A stretch of 52,087 bases of DNA. Origin: Chloroflexota bacterium. GTDB taxonomy: Bacteria; Chloroflexota; UBA6077. The stretch is taken from the NCBI GenBank assembly GCA_021845945.1, contig JAJZRD010000004.1:1-52087 (forward strand), read 5' to 3'. Positions 36,480 to 45,384 of the stretch are shown here, in pieces. Made by a program: the position numbers and the translations under genes. The notes below the pieces were generated by a model. The model made no database searches. It had not been told where the DNA came from and saw only the letters and a list, made by a program, of their open reading frames with translations. Every line of letters starts with the position of its first letter. Positions within the stretch are counted from its first letter, which is position 1.

Positions 36480-38846
36480 TCAGGCGGGAACCCTGAGCCT
36501 CCTTCTCTCCTCCTCGGGGGTCTCACCCTCGGCCGTCGGTGACTCCTCCTGGGCCTTTCGCTGATGGAAGAAAGCGGTCACCGTGAACCAGGCCAGGGGC
36601 ATGACCCCGATCCCGATGAAGACGCTGTCGGGGAGGATCCGCGCCCACAGCAGCGCATGGACCAGCGGCTGCTGGTAGAACTGGAAGCTCCTGGCCGACC
36701 AGAAGCCGTTGGTGAAGCTCTCCCCCACCTGCATCAGCCCGATGGGCAGCAGGGTGATCAGGATCATCCCCGCCAGGCCGAGGTTCAGCCCCCAGAAGGA
36801 GATCTTCAGCAGCCGATCGCTCCACCACCGGGGGTTCACCAGGTCGCGCAGGGCGAACAGCAGCAGACCGATGGCCAGCATCCCGTACACCCCCGCCAGC
36901 GCCCCGTGGCCGTGGGCCGCCGTCAGGAAGGAGCCGTGCTCGAAGTAGTTCACCGCCGGCAGGTTGATCAGGAAGCCCAGCACCCCCGCGCCGACCAGGT
37001 TCCAGACGGATGTAGCGATCAGGAACCAGAAGGAGGCCCTGTAGGGGAACTCCCGGCCGCCCGCCGTCACCATCCTGTACTGGCCGTAGGCCTCCAGCAC
37101 CAGCAGGGTCAGGGGGATCACCTCCAGGGCCGAGAAGACGGCCCCCAGGGAGATCCACATGTCCGGTGCGCCGATCCAGTAGTAGTGGTGGCCGGTGCCG
37201 AGGATGCCGCTGCCCAGCAGGATTATCAGCTGGAAGTAGAGGGCCCGAAGGGTGGAGTTCTTGGTCACCAGTCCCAGCCTCACCATCAGGAAGCCGATGA
37301 CCACCACGGCGAACACCTCGAACATCCCCTCCACCCAGAGGTGGATCACCCACCAGCGCCAGTAGTCCGACATGGTGATGTGGGTGCTGGGATCGAACAG
37401 GAAGCCGAAGCCGTAGAAGAAGGGGATGGCCACGGCGCTGTAGAACAGCAGGTGGGTGAGGCCGCCCTTATCCGACTCGGTCTTCATGGCGGGCCGCAGC
37501 CCCCGGTAGACGATGAAGAGCCACATCACCATCCCGACGGCCAGCAGGAGCTGCCAGATCCTGCCCAGCTCCAGGTAAGCCCAGCCCTGGTTGCCCAGCA
37601 GGAACCAGAGGTTGCCCAGGAAGCCCTTGGCGCCCAGCCACTCGCCCAGCAAGCTTCCCACCACGACCAGCACCAGGGCCCCGAAGAGGAGATCCACCAG
37701 CAGCCCCTGCCGCTTCGGCTCGCGGCCCCCCACCAGGGGCGCCACGAAGATCCCCAGGGCCAGCCAGGCGGTGGCGATCCAGAAGATGGCCAGCTGCAGG
37801 TGCCAGCTGCGGGCGATGTTGAAGGGCAGCAGCGCCAGAATGTCCATGCCGTAGAAGCTGTCGCCCTGGGCGTAGTAGTGAGCCAGCAGCGCGCCCACCA
37901 GGGTTTGGGCCAGGAAGAGCAAGGTTACCACGGCGAAGTACTTGGCGGTCTTCCGCTGGCTGGGGGTCAGCGGAGCGTCGCTCAGCTTGAGCGTCTTGGC
38001 CGCTTCGGGGTTCTCCTCCATGTACATCCGGTAGCGGTGGTAGAGGAAGAGGATCACCCCGACGAACAGCACCAGAAGGGTCACGCTGATGGCGCTCCAG
38101 ATCACCGAGCTGAAGGTCAGGGTGTTGCCCGCCGCGGCGTCGAAGGGCCAGTTGTTGGTGAAGGAGTAGCTGAGGCCCGGCCGATCCACCGTGGAGAGCC
38201 AGGCGGTCCAGGTGAAGAAGTCCGCGATCTGCCGGATCTGGTCCCCCGGCGCCACGTAGGCCCGATCGGTCGCGGGCATGTGCTGCTCCTGGATCAACTG
38301 CGGCGGCAGCGCCCGCTCCGGGTCGCCCTGGGTGAACATCTGCCGGTAGTGAGCCCGCACCTGCTCCAGCCCATAGGCCTGGGCCGCGCTGAGGGTGAGG
38401 GTACCGGTGGCAGCATCGTAGCGATTGGTCTTCAGCTCCTTTTGGACCTTCGCCGTGATGCCGGCCTGCTGCTCGGTACCCAGCCTGGCGAGGTCGACGC
38501 CGTACTGGGCGCGAGCGTAGTAGTCCTGCATGGAGAGGGTCATCACGTGGAGACTGTCGGCGGTGAAGTCGGGCCCCAGGTAGGAGCCATGGCCCAGGGT
38601 GGAGCCGTAGTCCATCAGGTCGTACTTCTGGTACACGGCCTTGCCGCCGGAGATCTCCTGGCCGGTGGAGAGGAGCTTTCCGGACTCGTCGACGATCTTG
38701 TTGGGGATGGGTGCCTGGTCCCGATAGACGGCGAAGCCCCCCATGACGAGGCCTGTGAAGCCGAGGAGGATCACCAGGATGAGGGCGTGCTTCCAGAGAC
38801 CGACCCCGCCCCTCGGCGGGCTTGTCTGCGCAGCGGTAACAGCCAT
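36480..38846 (-). CDS. norZ: Quinol-dependent nitric oxide reductase (qNor)
   Basis: This 788-residue NorB/NorC fusion reduces two NO to N2O with electrons from quinol. The N-terminal extension (about 25-240) has the NorC-like extracytoplasmic domain without CxxCH, as in qNOR. The NorB core keeps all ligand residues: H349 (SWHLQL), H502 and E506 (HLWVEG), H553/H554 (TGHHYYWIG) and H645/H647 (AHGHG), with the cNOR spacing of 51 between H502 and H553. About 14 helices. The product protects against or respires NO; no other denitrification gene is in the window. The gene has its own promoter region (38,896-38,961) below the radical SAM gene. Confidence 0.95.
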   Translation of the reverse strand: MAVTAAQTSPPRGGVGLWKHALILVILLGFTGLVMGGFAVYRDQAPIPNKIVDESGKLLSTGQEISGGKAVYQKYDLMDYGSTLGHGSYLGPDFTADSLHVMTLSMQDYYARAQYGVDLARLGTEQQAGITAKVQKELKTNRYDAATGTLTLSAAQAYGLEQVRAHYRQMFTQGDPERALPPQLIQEQHMPATDRAYVAPGDQIRQIADFFTWTAWLSTVDRPGLSYSFTNNWPFDAAAGNTLTFSSVIWSAISVTLLVLFVGVILFLYHRYRMYMEENPEAAKTLKLSDAPLTPSQRKTAKYFAVVTLLFLAQTLVGALLAHYYAQGDSFYGMDILALLPFNIARSWHLQLAIFWIATAWLALGIFVAPLVGGREPKRQGLLVDLLFGALVLVVVGSLLGEWLGAKGFLGNLWFLLGNQGWAYLELGRIWQLLLAVGMVMWLFIVYRGLRPAMKTESDKGGLTHLLFYSAVAIPFFYGFGFLFDPSTHITMSDYWRWWVIHLWVEGMFEVFAVVVIGFLMVRLGLVTKNSTLRALYFQLIILLGSGILGTGHHYYWIGAPDMWISLGAVFSALEVIPLTLLVLEAYGQYRMVTAGGREFPYRASFWFLIATSVWNLVGAGVLGFLINLPAVNYFEHGSFLTAAHGHGALAGVYGMLAIGLLLFALRDLVNPRWWSDRLLKISFWGLNLGLAGMILITLLPIGLMQVGESFTNGFWSARSFQFYQQPLVHALLWARILPDSVFIGIGVMPLAWFTVTAFFHQRKAQEESPTAEGETPEEERRRLRVPA

Positions 38847-38895
38847 CGTTCAACCTCCCATTGGTGTCGGCGTTGGCCTGCGGGTCATCCCGCAC

Positions 38896-38921
38896 TAATT
38901 CGGCCTTGTTGGTCCGAATTA
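38896..38921 (-). promoter_or_regulatory. Palindrome over the qNOR start region
   Basis: Exact 8-bp arms TAATTCGG and CCGAATTA surround 10 bases. The right half overlaps a TGTAAT -10 element (38,918-38,923, minus strand), and the spacer holds the predicted transcription start, so a protein bound here would block the promoter. A repressor such as an NO sensor is a reasonable guess; the site does not identify it. Confidence 0.65.
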
Positions 38922-38945
38922 CACCATCGGGAGGCCCGTGCCTTC

Positions 38946-38961
38946 TGCGACAAATGTCACA
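38946..38961 (-). promoter_or_regulatory. CRP/FNR-family site of the qNOR promoter
   Basis: TGTGA-N6-TCGCA on the minus strand differs from TGTGA-N6-TCACA at one base. Its centre (about 38,953.5) lies about 42 bases before the start predicted from the -10 element at 38,918-38,923, the class II activator position. Dnr/Nnr or FNR-type regulators use this arrangement for nor genes. Confidence 0.65.
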
Positions 38962-39026
38962 CGGCTGGAAAACCGAGGGGCGGGGCGCGGTTCGCGAACG
39001 ACCAGGTCACCGTGACGCTACACACG

Positions 39027-39058
39027 CTGTAGGGGCGGTTCGCGAACCGCCCCTACAG
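39027..39058. repeat. 32-bp perfect palindrome
   Basis: Each half is CTGTAGGGGCGGTTCG or its complement. It is just downstream of the radical SAM stop (39,074) and may serve as its terminator. It resembles the palindromic elements at 42,710 and 46,454 in size only. Confidence 0.85.
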
Positions 39059-39073
39059 CCACCACACCGACTG

Positions 39074-40219
39074 CTACAGTAGCTCGCCGCCTTTGGGCTG
39101 GTAGAGGCAGCGGGATTCCTCGCCCAGGTAGTCGCCCGTGAGGGCCCAGGCTCGGGCGCGACTGCCGCCGCACACCCGCCGATACTCGCAGGCGCCACAG
39201 CGCCCCTTCAGCAGCGACGGTTCCCGCAGCTCTCGGAACAGCTTCGATTTCCGGTAGATCTCCGCGATGGGGGTCTCCCGGACGTTGCCGGCCGATAGCT
39301 GGAGGAAGCCACTGGGGCAGACGTCCCCGGTGTGGGAGATGAAGCAGAAGCCCTTGCCGTCGTTGACCCCCTGCTGGGGACGGTTCAGGCCGTCCTGGAA
39401 GCTGTAGCCGGCCCCCGTCAGCGCCTGGTGGATCGCCCCGTCCTTCCCCAGCTCGGCCCGGGTCCGCTCGATCACCACCCTCCGGTAGTGCTGGGCCGCC
39501 GTGGTGCGCACGTCGAAGGGCGTCGTCTTGGAGAGGTCGTACATCCAGTGGAAGGTGTCCTCGTGCTCCTGGGCCGTCACCATGTCGTCCTCTTTACCGC
39601 GGCCGGTGGGGACCAGGAAGAAGATGTTCCACATCAGCGCCCCGAAGCCGGAGATCAGCTCGGAGAGGGCGGGCAGATCCGCCAGGTTGCGCCTGGTCAC
39701 CGTGGTGCCGATCTGCAGGGAGAGGCCGATCTCCCGGGCGGCCTCCACACCCCTCAGGGTGCGGGCGAAGGAGCCGTCCACCTGCCGGAAGGCGTCGTGG
39801 ATCTTCGGGGTGGAGCCGTCCAGGCTGAGGTGGATCCGCACCACTCCGGCGTCCTTGGCCCTCTGGAGGTGCTCCTTAGTGAGGAGCGCCGTGGCGCTGG
39901 GGGATAGAGAGACCCTTAGCCCCTTTTCCGCCCCGTGGCGGATCAGGTCGTAGACGTCCCGCCGCATCAGGGGGTCGCCGCCGGTGATCACCAGGATCGG
40001 GTTCCCCATCTCGGTGATCCGATCGATGAGGGTCAAGCCCTCCTCGGTGGTCAACTCCCGGGGGTCGCGCTTGGGCTGGGCCGAGGCCCGACAGTGGACG
40101 CAGGCCAGGGCGCAGGCCTGGGTGATCTCCCAGGCAACGGTAAAGGGACTCATGCCGAAATCTATGTCGGTCAGGGACGGCATCCCGTGATGGCCGGCCA
40201 CTACCTGCGAGCCTCGCAT
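39074..40219 (-). CDS. Radical SAM/SPASM protein, NirJ/AhbD-like group
   Basis: This 381-residue enzyme has the radical SAM cluster motif CALACVHC near residue 36 (after MSPFTVAWEITQ), the GGDPLMRRDVYDLI region and a C-terminal SPASM-type Cys set (FCFISHTGDVCPSGF, then GRCGACEYRRVCGGSRARAW and a last Cys), enough for one or two more clusters. The group includes enzymes of heme and heme d1 synthesis, but the exact subfamily cannot be fixed here. It lies upstream of qNOR on the same strand, so a link to heme supply for NO metabolism is an inference. ATG with AGGAGG. Confidence 0.85.
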   Translation of the reverse strand: MRGSQVVAGHHGMPSLTDIDFGMSPFTVAWEITQACALACVHCRASAQPKRDPRELTTEEGLTLIDRITEMGNPILVITGGDPLMRRDVYDLIRHGAEKGLRVSLSPSATALLTKEHLQRAKDAGVVRIHLSLDGSTPKIHDAFRQVDGSFARTLRGVEAAREIGLSLQIGTTVTRRNLADLPALSELISGFGALMWNIFFLVPTGRGKEDDMVTAQEHEDTFHWMYDLSKTTPFDVRTTAAQHYRRVVIERTRAELGKDGAIHQALTGAGYSFQDGLNRPQQGVNDGKGFCFISHTGDVCPSGFLQLSAGNVRETPIAEIYRKSKLFRELREPSLLKGRCGACEYRRVCGGSRARAWALTGDYLGEESRCLYQPKGGELL

Positions 40220-40441
40220 CTTCGCCTCCTGGGATCATTTTGACGCGGAGAACTGACCGCAACGGCGCGGAGCATCTTAGTTTACTCCGTAAACCATTGG
40301 TGGTCCAGCGATCCCGGGGCCACGGATTCGAGTCAGACCCCCGGGTGACCGTTGGATGCGCACCCAGGGACCGTGGCTATGGCAACGGGATCGATGGCAT
40401 GCTAGACTTGGGTTATCCCCAACCGGCACGGAGAGCTATCC

Positions 40442-41005
40442 ATGTCCATCCATCGAGCCGCCCTCCTCGCGGCGATGCTGTTGGTGCTGGTCACGGTCGC
40501 CGCCAGAACGGTACCGAGGCGGGCCTTCACGGCCCCAGCCGCCCGGGCCTCTTCCGCTGCGCACGCCACGGCCGCGCCCTCGCCTGCCGCCGACGACCCT
40601 CAGGTCGGTCAGATGACCCGCTCCGACCGGGGCGAGGGGGGCGCCAGGGTATCGGTGGTCTGGCTCGCCCCCGAGTACCTGCGGGGGCATCCCGAGGCAG
40701 CTTCGGGCCTGGATCCCCAGCGATACCTGCTCTTCCGGGTGGTCGTCGACGCGCCGGCCCTCGAGATGTCCACCTGGGACCTCAAGGCGATGATCTACCT
40801 GCGGGAGGAGAAGGGCATGGAGTACGGCACCCCCTTCTGGAAACCGATAGAGGAGGGCTCCCGAAAGGCCGGGATCGCTGCCTTCCCCAGGAGGGACGCT
40901 GGGGACAACCCGGTGCCCAGCCTGGAGTCCCGCTACTTCGAGATAGTCATCCGCGACCTGGCAGGGACGAAGGAGAGGGTGTTCCGGTGGAATCTCCAGG
41001 GCTGA
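40442..41005 (+). CDS. Exported protein of unknown function
   Basis: This 187-residue protein starts with a signal peptide (MSIHRAALLAAMLLVLVTVA), followed by a Ser/Ala/Pro-rich linker to about 55 and a domain of predicted beta strands (ARVSVVWLAPEYL, YLLFRVVVDAP, YFEIVIRDLAG). ATG with GGAGAG. I do not recognise a family. It is alone on the plus strand between minus-strand genes. Confidence 0.65.
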   Translation: MSIHRAALLAAMLLVLVTVAARTVPRRAFTAPAARASSAAHATAAPSPAADDPQVGQMTRSDRGEGGARVSVVWLAPEYLRGHPEAASGLDPQRYLLFRVVVDAPALEMSTWDLKAMIYLREEKGMEYGTPFWKPIEEGSRKAGIAAFPRRDAGDNPVPSLESRYFEIVIRDLAGTKERVFRWNLQG

Positions 41006-41426
41006 GGACCAGCCCTGGGTCCTCAGTCCTGAGTCCTGGGATGCCGACCGCCGCCAGAGCAGCGAGCTACACCAAGGCTCTGAAGTCCAGCCGCGCCAGG
41101 TTCAGCTACAGCGGCTGCCCGGCCGCCAGATATGTCAGCTCCACCAGGTCCCGCACCATCACGCTCACCCGGCGAGCCCTGCCGACGACGAACTCGACGC
41201 CGTGGCGCATACGGCCGTCCAGGCCGCTCTTCAGCATGGCCCGCCCTGCCGGAACCGATCCAGTGCCTTCACCCCGTCGGAGCGGCTCCTGCCGGCGATC
41301 CCGGGAACGCAGAGCGGGCGGCGGGCCCAAGACCCCGCCCCACGTCCTGTGGCCGGCAAACCGTAGGAGCCGGCTCCTGCCGGCGATCCCAAGATCGCCG
41401 TGGATGGCGGGACCCGTCCCGTTGGA
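41006..41426. other. Gene-poor gap with a coding-like remnant and a direct repeat
   Basis: GGCTCCTGCCGGCGATCCC occurs twice (about 41,285-41,303 and 41,371-41,389). A minus-strand stretch (about 41,106-41,237) reads MLKSGLDGRMRHGVEF and onward with high GC at third positions, but a TAG and a second TAG further on close it, and I recognise no family. It may be the remains of a gene. Nothing else stands out. Confidence 0.4.
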
Positions 41427-42635
41427 TCAGTCGCGACCGGACTCCGGTCCATAGAGGGGAACACCCCATCGGTCCCGATGGGTCACCAACTCCAGGGGCA
41501 TGCGGTAGCGCTGGGCCGGGGCGTGAGCGGCGGCACCCACCGCTACCAGGCTGACCACCTGCACCCCGTCGGGCACGCCCAGCGTTCGGGCCATCTCCGC
41601 CTCCTTGAACCCGCCGATCCAGCAGCTACCCAACCCCATCTCCGTGGCGGTGAGGATCAGGTTCTGAATGGCCGCCGCCACATCCAGGACCGACCAGCGA
41701 GCGTTGGCGTCGCCATACCGACCGGCCGTCCTACGCCGGTTCACGCCCACGGCGATCAGCAGCGGGGCCTCCAGCAACCAGCTCTGCCGGTTGTCGGGAC
41801 CCGCGAAGTACCCCGAATAGGTGGCGGCTACCGCGGCCTCTCGGGCCTCCCTCCCCTCCAGGACCATGAACTCCCAGGGCTGCATGTTGCCGGCGCTGGG
41901 AGCGTGGATGGCAGCCTCCAGCAACCGTTCCCGCACCCCGGGGGCTAGGGGCTCTCCCGAGTATCGCCTCACGCTGCGCCGTCGGTAGATGGCCGATCGC
42001 ACGCCCGATCCCCCCTCCCCGGGGGTCGAAGGGGCTGCCGGGGCTGCCGGCAACGGCCTCTCGGTGCCCGATGGAGCGGGAGGCGGCGGCTCGTGAACCC
42101 GGCTGAACTCGGCAACGGAGTATCTGGGCGGATACTCCAGGTAGACGTCGGAACAGCCGATGGCCACCAGCGCCACCGGCTCCAGGAACCACTCCAGCCC
42201 CAGGGCCTCTCTCATCCGATCCGGCACGAACTCTCGCACGACCCCTGTGCGCAGCCCCAGGTTGTTGGCCATGAGCCGCAGATTCTGGATGGCCGCCCCT
42301 ACCTCCTGCAGGGCGATCAGACGGCCTGCCTGGCCCAGTCGCGCCGTGGCCCGGCGGATCTCCGCACAGACGGCCAGCACCACCGGCGCTTCGGCCAACC
42401 ATCCCTGGGCCGCCTCGGTCCCCGGCGTCATGAGGGGTTCCAGGGTCGCGCTAACGGCCGCCTGCTTGGCCGACGATGACTCCAGCCGAAGCAGTTCCCA
42501 CGGCTGGCCGGTGGAGGGCGCAGCCCCGAAGGCCACGAGAAGCTGCGCCAGATCCCCCTCGGCGACCGGATCCGGCCGCCAGCGCCGCACGTTGACCACG
42601 TCGGTCATCAGCCGTTGCAGCTGTTCCGATTCCAT
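41427..42635 (-). CDS. Tandem nitroreductase-fold protein
   Basis: This 402-residue protein consists of two nitroreductase domains joined by a Pro-rich linker (about residues 185-215, HEPPPPAPSG). The second keeps the classic start IYRRRSVRRYSGEPL and the flavin loop APSAGNMQPWEF; the first has a degenerate start (VVNVRRWRPD) but keeps APSTGQPWELL. The closely similar ends (AAIQNLRLMANNLGLRTG and AAIQNLILTATEMGLGSCW) show they are a duplication. Nitroreductases are obligate dimers, so the fusion probably makes one polypeptide with two halves. Substrate unknown. Start chosen: ATG at 42,635 with GGAG; the open frame extends further. Confidence 0.88.
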   Translation of the reverse strand: MESEQLQRLMTDVVNVRRWRPDPVAEGDLAQLLVAFGAAPSTGQPWELLRLESSSAKQAAVSATLEPLMTPGTEAAQGWLAEAPVVLAVCAEIRRATARLGQAGRLIALQEVGAAIQNLRLMANNLGLRTGVVREFVPDRMREALGLEWFLEPVALVAIGCSDVYLEYPPRYSVAEFSRVHEPPPPAPSGTERPLPAAPAAPSTPGEGGSGVRSAIYRRRSVRRYSGEPLAPGVRERLLEAAIHAPSAGNMQPWEFMVLEGREAREAAVAATYSGYFAGPDNRQSWLLEAPLLIAVGVNRRRTAGRYGDANARWSVLDVAAAIQNLILTATEMGLGSCWIGGFKEAEMARTLGVPDGVQVVSLVAVGAAAHAPAQRYRMPLELVTHRDRWGVPLYGPESGRD

Positions 42636-42662
42636 TGCTTCAGCTCCCCCCAAACAAAGTAG

Positions 42663-42741
42663 GACGGGTTGGGGCAACCCGCCCGTCAACTGCAAGAGTC
42701 CGCGCTGTTGGGCGAAGCATTCCCGCGGGAATGCTTCGCCC
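42663..42741. repeat. Two palindromes downstream of the M28-like gene
   Basis: GACGGGTTGGGGCAACCCGC (about 42,663) folds as a hairpin. 42,710-42,741 is a perfect 32-bp palindrome (half GGGCGAAGCATTCCCG). The second is a relative of 46,454-46,483. Confidence 0.85.
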
Positions 42742-42747
42742 CTACGG

Positions 42748-44511
42748 CTACTTCAGTTCTGCGAGCACCCGGTTCACCTCGGCCGTGGCCCGGTAGAGGG
42801 CGTCCTCGGTTCGGTTCCGCTGTCGCACCAACCAGGTCCTCAAGAGACGATACTCGCTGCCGGCCGGATCCATCCTGGCCAGCTTCCTGGCGGGATCCAG
42901 GCCCGGTAGCATCGGGGCCTGCAGCGCCGGGTCCTGCTCGTAATCACCGGCCACGGTGTAGAGGACCGGGCTGAGGATTCGGCTGATCCGCATCAACCCC
43001 TCGTTCAGGATGTTCGCCTTGGGACCCGCGGCCCCACCTTTCGCCGATTCCAGCCGCCGGGCGGCCGCCTCGAACCGTTCGGTCGAGGTCAACAGGGGGG
43101 ACAGATCTAGATGGCTCCCGGCCGCTTCCTTCAGGTTGCCCAGCAGCCTCTCGAAGTCCTTCGCGGCCGTGACGAACTCGAAGGGAAGCAGTTCGGCGGT
43201 GCACAACCGCGCCGCGACGGCCAGATAGAGCCCGGTGTCGAAGGCCAGCCTCTCGGGATCCCCCTTGTCCAGGGTGTCCTCCGGACTGTGCCACCAGTAG
43301 CCGTTGCCCGAGCCGCCGACGACGGCTCGGTCGGGGGAGTCGACCGGGATCATGGGGGAAGCTCCAAGGGAGGGCATCCCGATGCCGGAGAAGGATTGGT
43401 CGCCGGCTTTGAAGGGCCGCCGGATCTCCTGCTTCCGGCCGGTCACATCCAGCATCACCCGATCCATGAACTGCTCCACCTCCGCGTGGTTGAAGAAGCA
43501 GTCCCAGAGGGTAGCCCCCCGAACCCCGGGGGAGTCGATGTTCAGGTAGGCGATGCAGCTTCGACGAAGGTCGTCGAAGGCGTTGTCGGCGTACCATGTG
43601 GAGCCGGCGTAGCGGCCGTGGGAATGGGCAGGCCACCAGGCGATGCGGACGCTTCGCCGAAGCTTGTCCCGGTTCAGGTGGAGCACCCTCGCCATCTCCA
43701 GCATGCATCCATTGCCGGTCGCGTTATCGGTGGTGCCGACGAACCAGGAGCAGTGGTGGCCGCCGACCAGCAGGAACTTCTCCGGTTCCACCCGACCCTC
43801 GATAGTGGCCACCGGCAGCAGAACGGTCCTCCAGCCGATGAACACCCTGGTCTTCAGCCTGGCCCGCACGGTGCCCCGCTGGCAGAGCGCCTTCAGCCTC
43901 TCCCCGTCCCTCTTCTTGAGGTCGATGGCCGGAATCTTCGGCAGACGGCCGATGGACTCGGGGGTCGGGGTGCCCCAGATGGAGGTGGTGATCCGCTCGT
44001 GGATCACGTCCTCGTCGGAGGGCCAGACGTGGCAGTGGGCCACGGCCCCCGCGTCCTGGGCGTGCTTGACACCGTCCGGCCCGCCGCTGGCGGTGATGAC
44101 GATCTTCCCGGCGATGCTCTCCCCGCTGTACTCGTCGGACTTGCCCGCCTGGCGGTCGAAGATCATCCCCTCCTTGCTTCCCCTGTCGGCAGCGGAGGAT
44201 TGATAGACCACCTCGGCCTCGATGCCGCCCTCCGGAGTGCTGGCGGCAAAGGCGCCCGGCCGGCAGGGTATGAAGGCGTGCTCGGGCTCCAGGATCTCCA
44301 GCTCGGCCTCCAGGGGATGGCTGACGAAGGCCTCGAACTGATGCAGCTGGGCGGGGACGCCGTACTCGGCCAGCCTGGCCATGAAGTAATCTACGGCCTC
44401 TTTTTCCTCCGGCGTGCCCGCCGTCCTAACTATGGTAGAGAGCCTTTCGACGTGCCTCCAGGCCTCGGCGGCATCGACCTGCTCCCGCAACAGCTTCTCC
44501 AGATCGGCCAT
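42748..44511 (-). CDS. M28-like metallopeptidase-fold protein with altered metal site
   Basis: This 587-residue protein has the M28 fold with a protease-associated domain between the first strand and the catalytic core. In the usual order the metal motifs read GGHHCSW (for H-x-D), TTDNATGNG (bridging Asp), WPAHSHGRYAGS (where GEE is expected), LNIDSPG (Asp) and WWHSPEDTLD (His). The catalytic Glu and its neighbour are therefore His and Ser. It may hydrolyse by a different mechanism or have lost hydrolysis; the cluster suggests peptide or amide substrates. Start chosen: ATG at 44,511, nine bases after GGAGGA; ATG at 44,520 is adjacent to that site and less likely. Confidence 0.75.
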   Translation of the reverse strand: MADLEKLLREQVDAAEAWRHVERLSTIVRTAGTPEEKEAVDYFMARLAEYGVPAQLHQFEAFVSHPLEAELEILEPEHAFIPCRPGAFAASTPEGGIEAEVVYQSSAADRGSKEGMIFDRQAGKSDEYSGESIAGKIVITASGGPDGVKHAQDAGAVAHCHVWPSDEDVIHERITTSIWGTPTPESIGRLPKIPAIDLKKRDGERLKALCQRGTVRARLKTRVFIGWRTVLLPVATIEGRVEPEKFLLVGGHHCSWFVGTTDNATGNGCMLEMARVLHLNRDKLRRSVRIAWWPAHSHGRYAGSTWYADNAFDDLRRSCIAYLNIDSPGVRGATLWDCFFNHAEVEQFMDRVMLDVTGRKQEIRRPFKAGDQSFSGIGMPSLGASPMIPVDSPDRAVVGGSGNGYWWHSPEDTLDKGDPERLAFDTGLYLAVAARLCTAELLPFEFVTAAKDFERLLGNLKEAAGSHLDLSPLLTSTERFEAAARRLESAKGGAAGPKANILNEGLMRISRILSPVLYTVAGDYEQDPALQAPMLPGLDPARKLARMDPAGSEYRLLRTWLVRQRNRTEDALYRATAEVNRVLAELK

Positions 44512-44567
44512 TTCCACCATTCCTCCCCAGTTAGAGCGTCCTGCCGGTTCGCGGCTAGGGCACGACG

Positions 44568-45277
44568 CTAGAGCGATCGCGCTGAGAGAGCAAGACCCAC
44601 TGTCGGCACCAACTCGTTCAAGACGCCCGCCAGGAGGGTTCGAGCCAGGATCACCGGCTTGTCCACCACCTCCTCGACGACCGTCTTCATCGCCTGGTCC
44701 ATCCCGACGCAGGTCATCCACACCAGATCCACGTCCCGAGAACGCAGGAAGGAGGCTGCCTCCCTCGCGGCCGCCAGCCGGTTCTCATCGGTAGAGGGTG
44801 GCGCCGCGGTCACCACCGCCTCGATGCCCAGGTCGGCGTACCTCTTCCTCTCCCTCTCCACCTACCCCGGCGACGGCTTGATGATGCCCAGCCTGCGATC
44901 GCGAGCCAGAGAGGAGATGATGGAGGGAAACAGCTTGCCCGGGTTCACGACCAGGGCCGGGGACCGGATGGCACTCCAATCGGCGCCGCAGAGGATGACC
45001 ACCACCTGGGCGCCCTCCCCCACCAGCCGGTCCGCCACCCGCTGCACCGCCGGCACTGTCTTGGGATGGGACAGCAGGGTCAGGGAACCGTCCCGCAGCT
45101 TGGAGACGATGCCGACTTCGCCGGGGTCCGGCCCCAGAGCGGCTATCCCCTCGGCATCCAGATCGTCCAGGATGCCCCTTTCGATCACCTCCACGGGCCG
45201 CGTAAGGCTCCCCGCAGGAAGGGGATGAGATCCTCCTCGGGGGATTGGCCCACGTTGACCATTCCGATTCGATGCAT
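44568..45277 (-). pseudogene. AroM-family gene, broken by a frameshift and an amber stop
   Basis: Three pieces join into one AroM-like protein: MHRIGMVNVGQSPEEDLIPFLRG (start at 45,277, GGGAGG upstream), SLTRPVEVIERGILDDL through KPSPG, and VERERKRYADLG through VLNELV. A missing base in the GGGG run at about 45,213-45,216 shifts frame, and TAG replaces a codon at 44,862-44,864. All pieces keep family motifs (RLRDG-type KLRDGSLTLLS, LCGADW, MTCVGMDQAM). The protein belongs to the Asp/Glu racemase superfamily and would fit peptide or amino acid catabolism. TAG is a normal stop in other genes here, so recoding is unlikely. A sequencing error could explain the frameshift but hardly the stop. Confidence 0.75.
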
Positions 45278-45384
45278 GGAGACCTCCCAACGATCGTCGC
45301 CATCCTGGGGGCAGACCTGCCTGTCTGCCCTTGGGCATACCGACGTGCACCCCCGCTGGAGGCCGAACGCGGCCGTCACTGCCC

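Noticed and set aside
36564..39032. Long plus-strand open frame (822 codons)
   Set aside because: It is antisense to the complete qNOR gene and has no family motifs; composition is that of a shadow.
40321..40380. GATTCGAGTC as part of a tRNA gene
   Set aside because: No acceptor or anticodon stem pairs with it on either strand.
44862..44864. TAG in the AroM-like gene as a recoded sense codon
   Set aside because: TAG ends livF, livK, hutU, ftcD, tctA and usp normally in this window, and there is no sign of pyrrolysine or suppressor genes.
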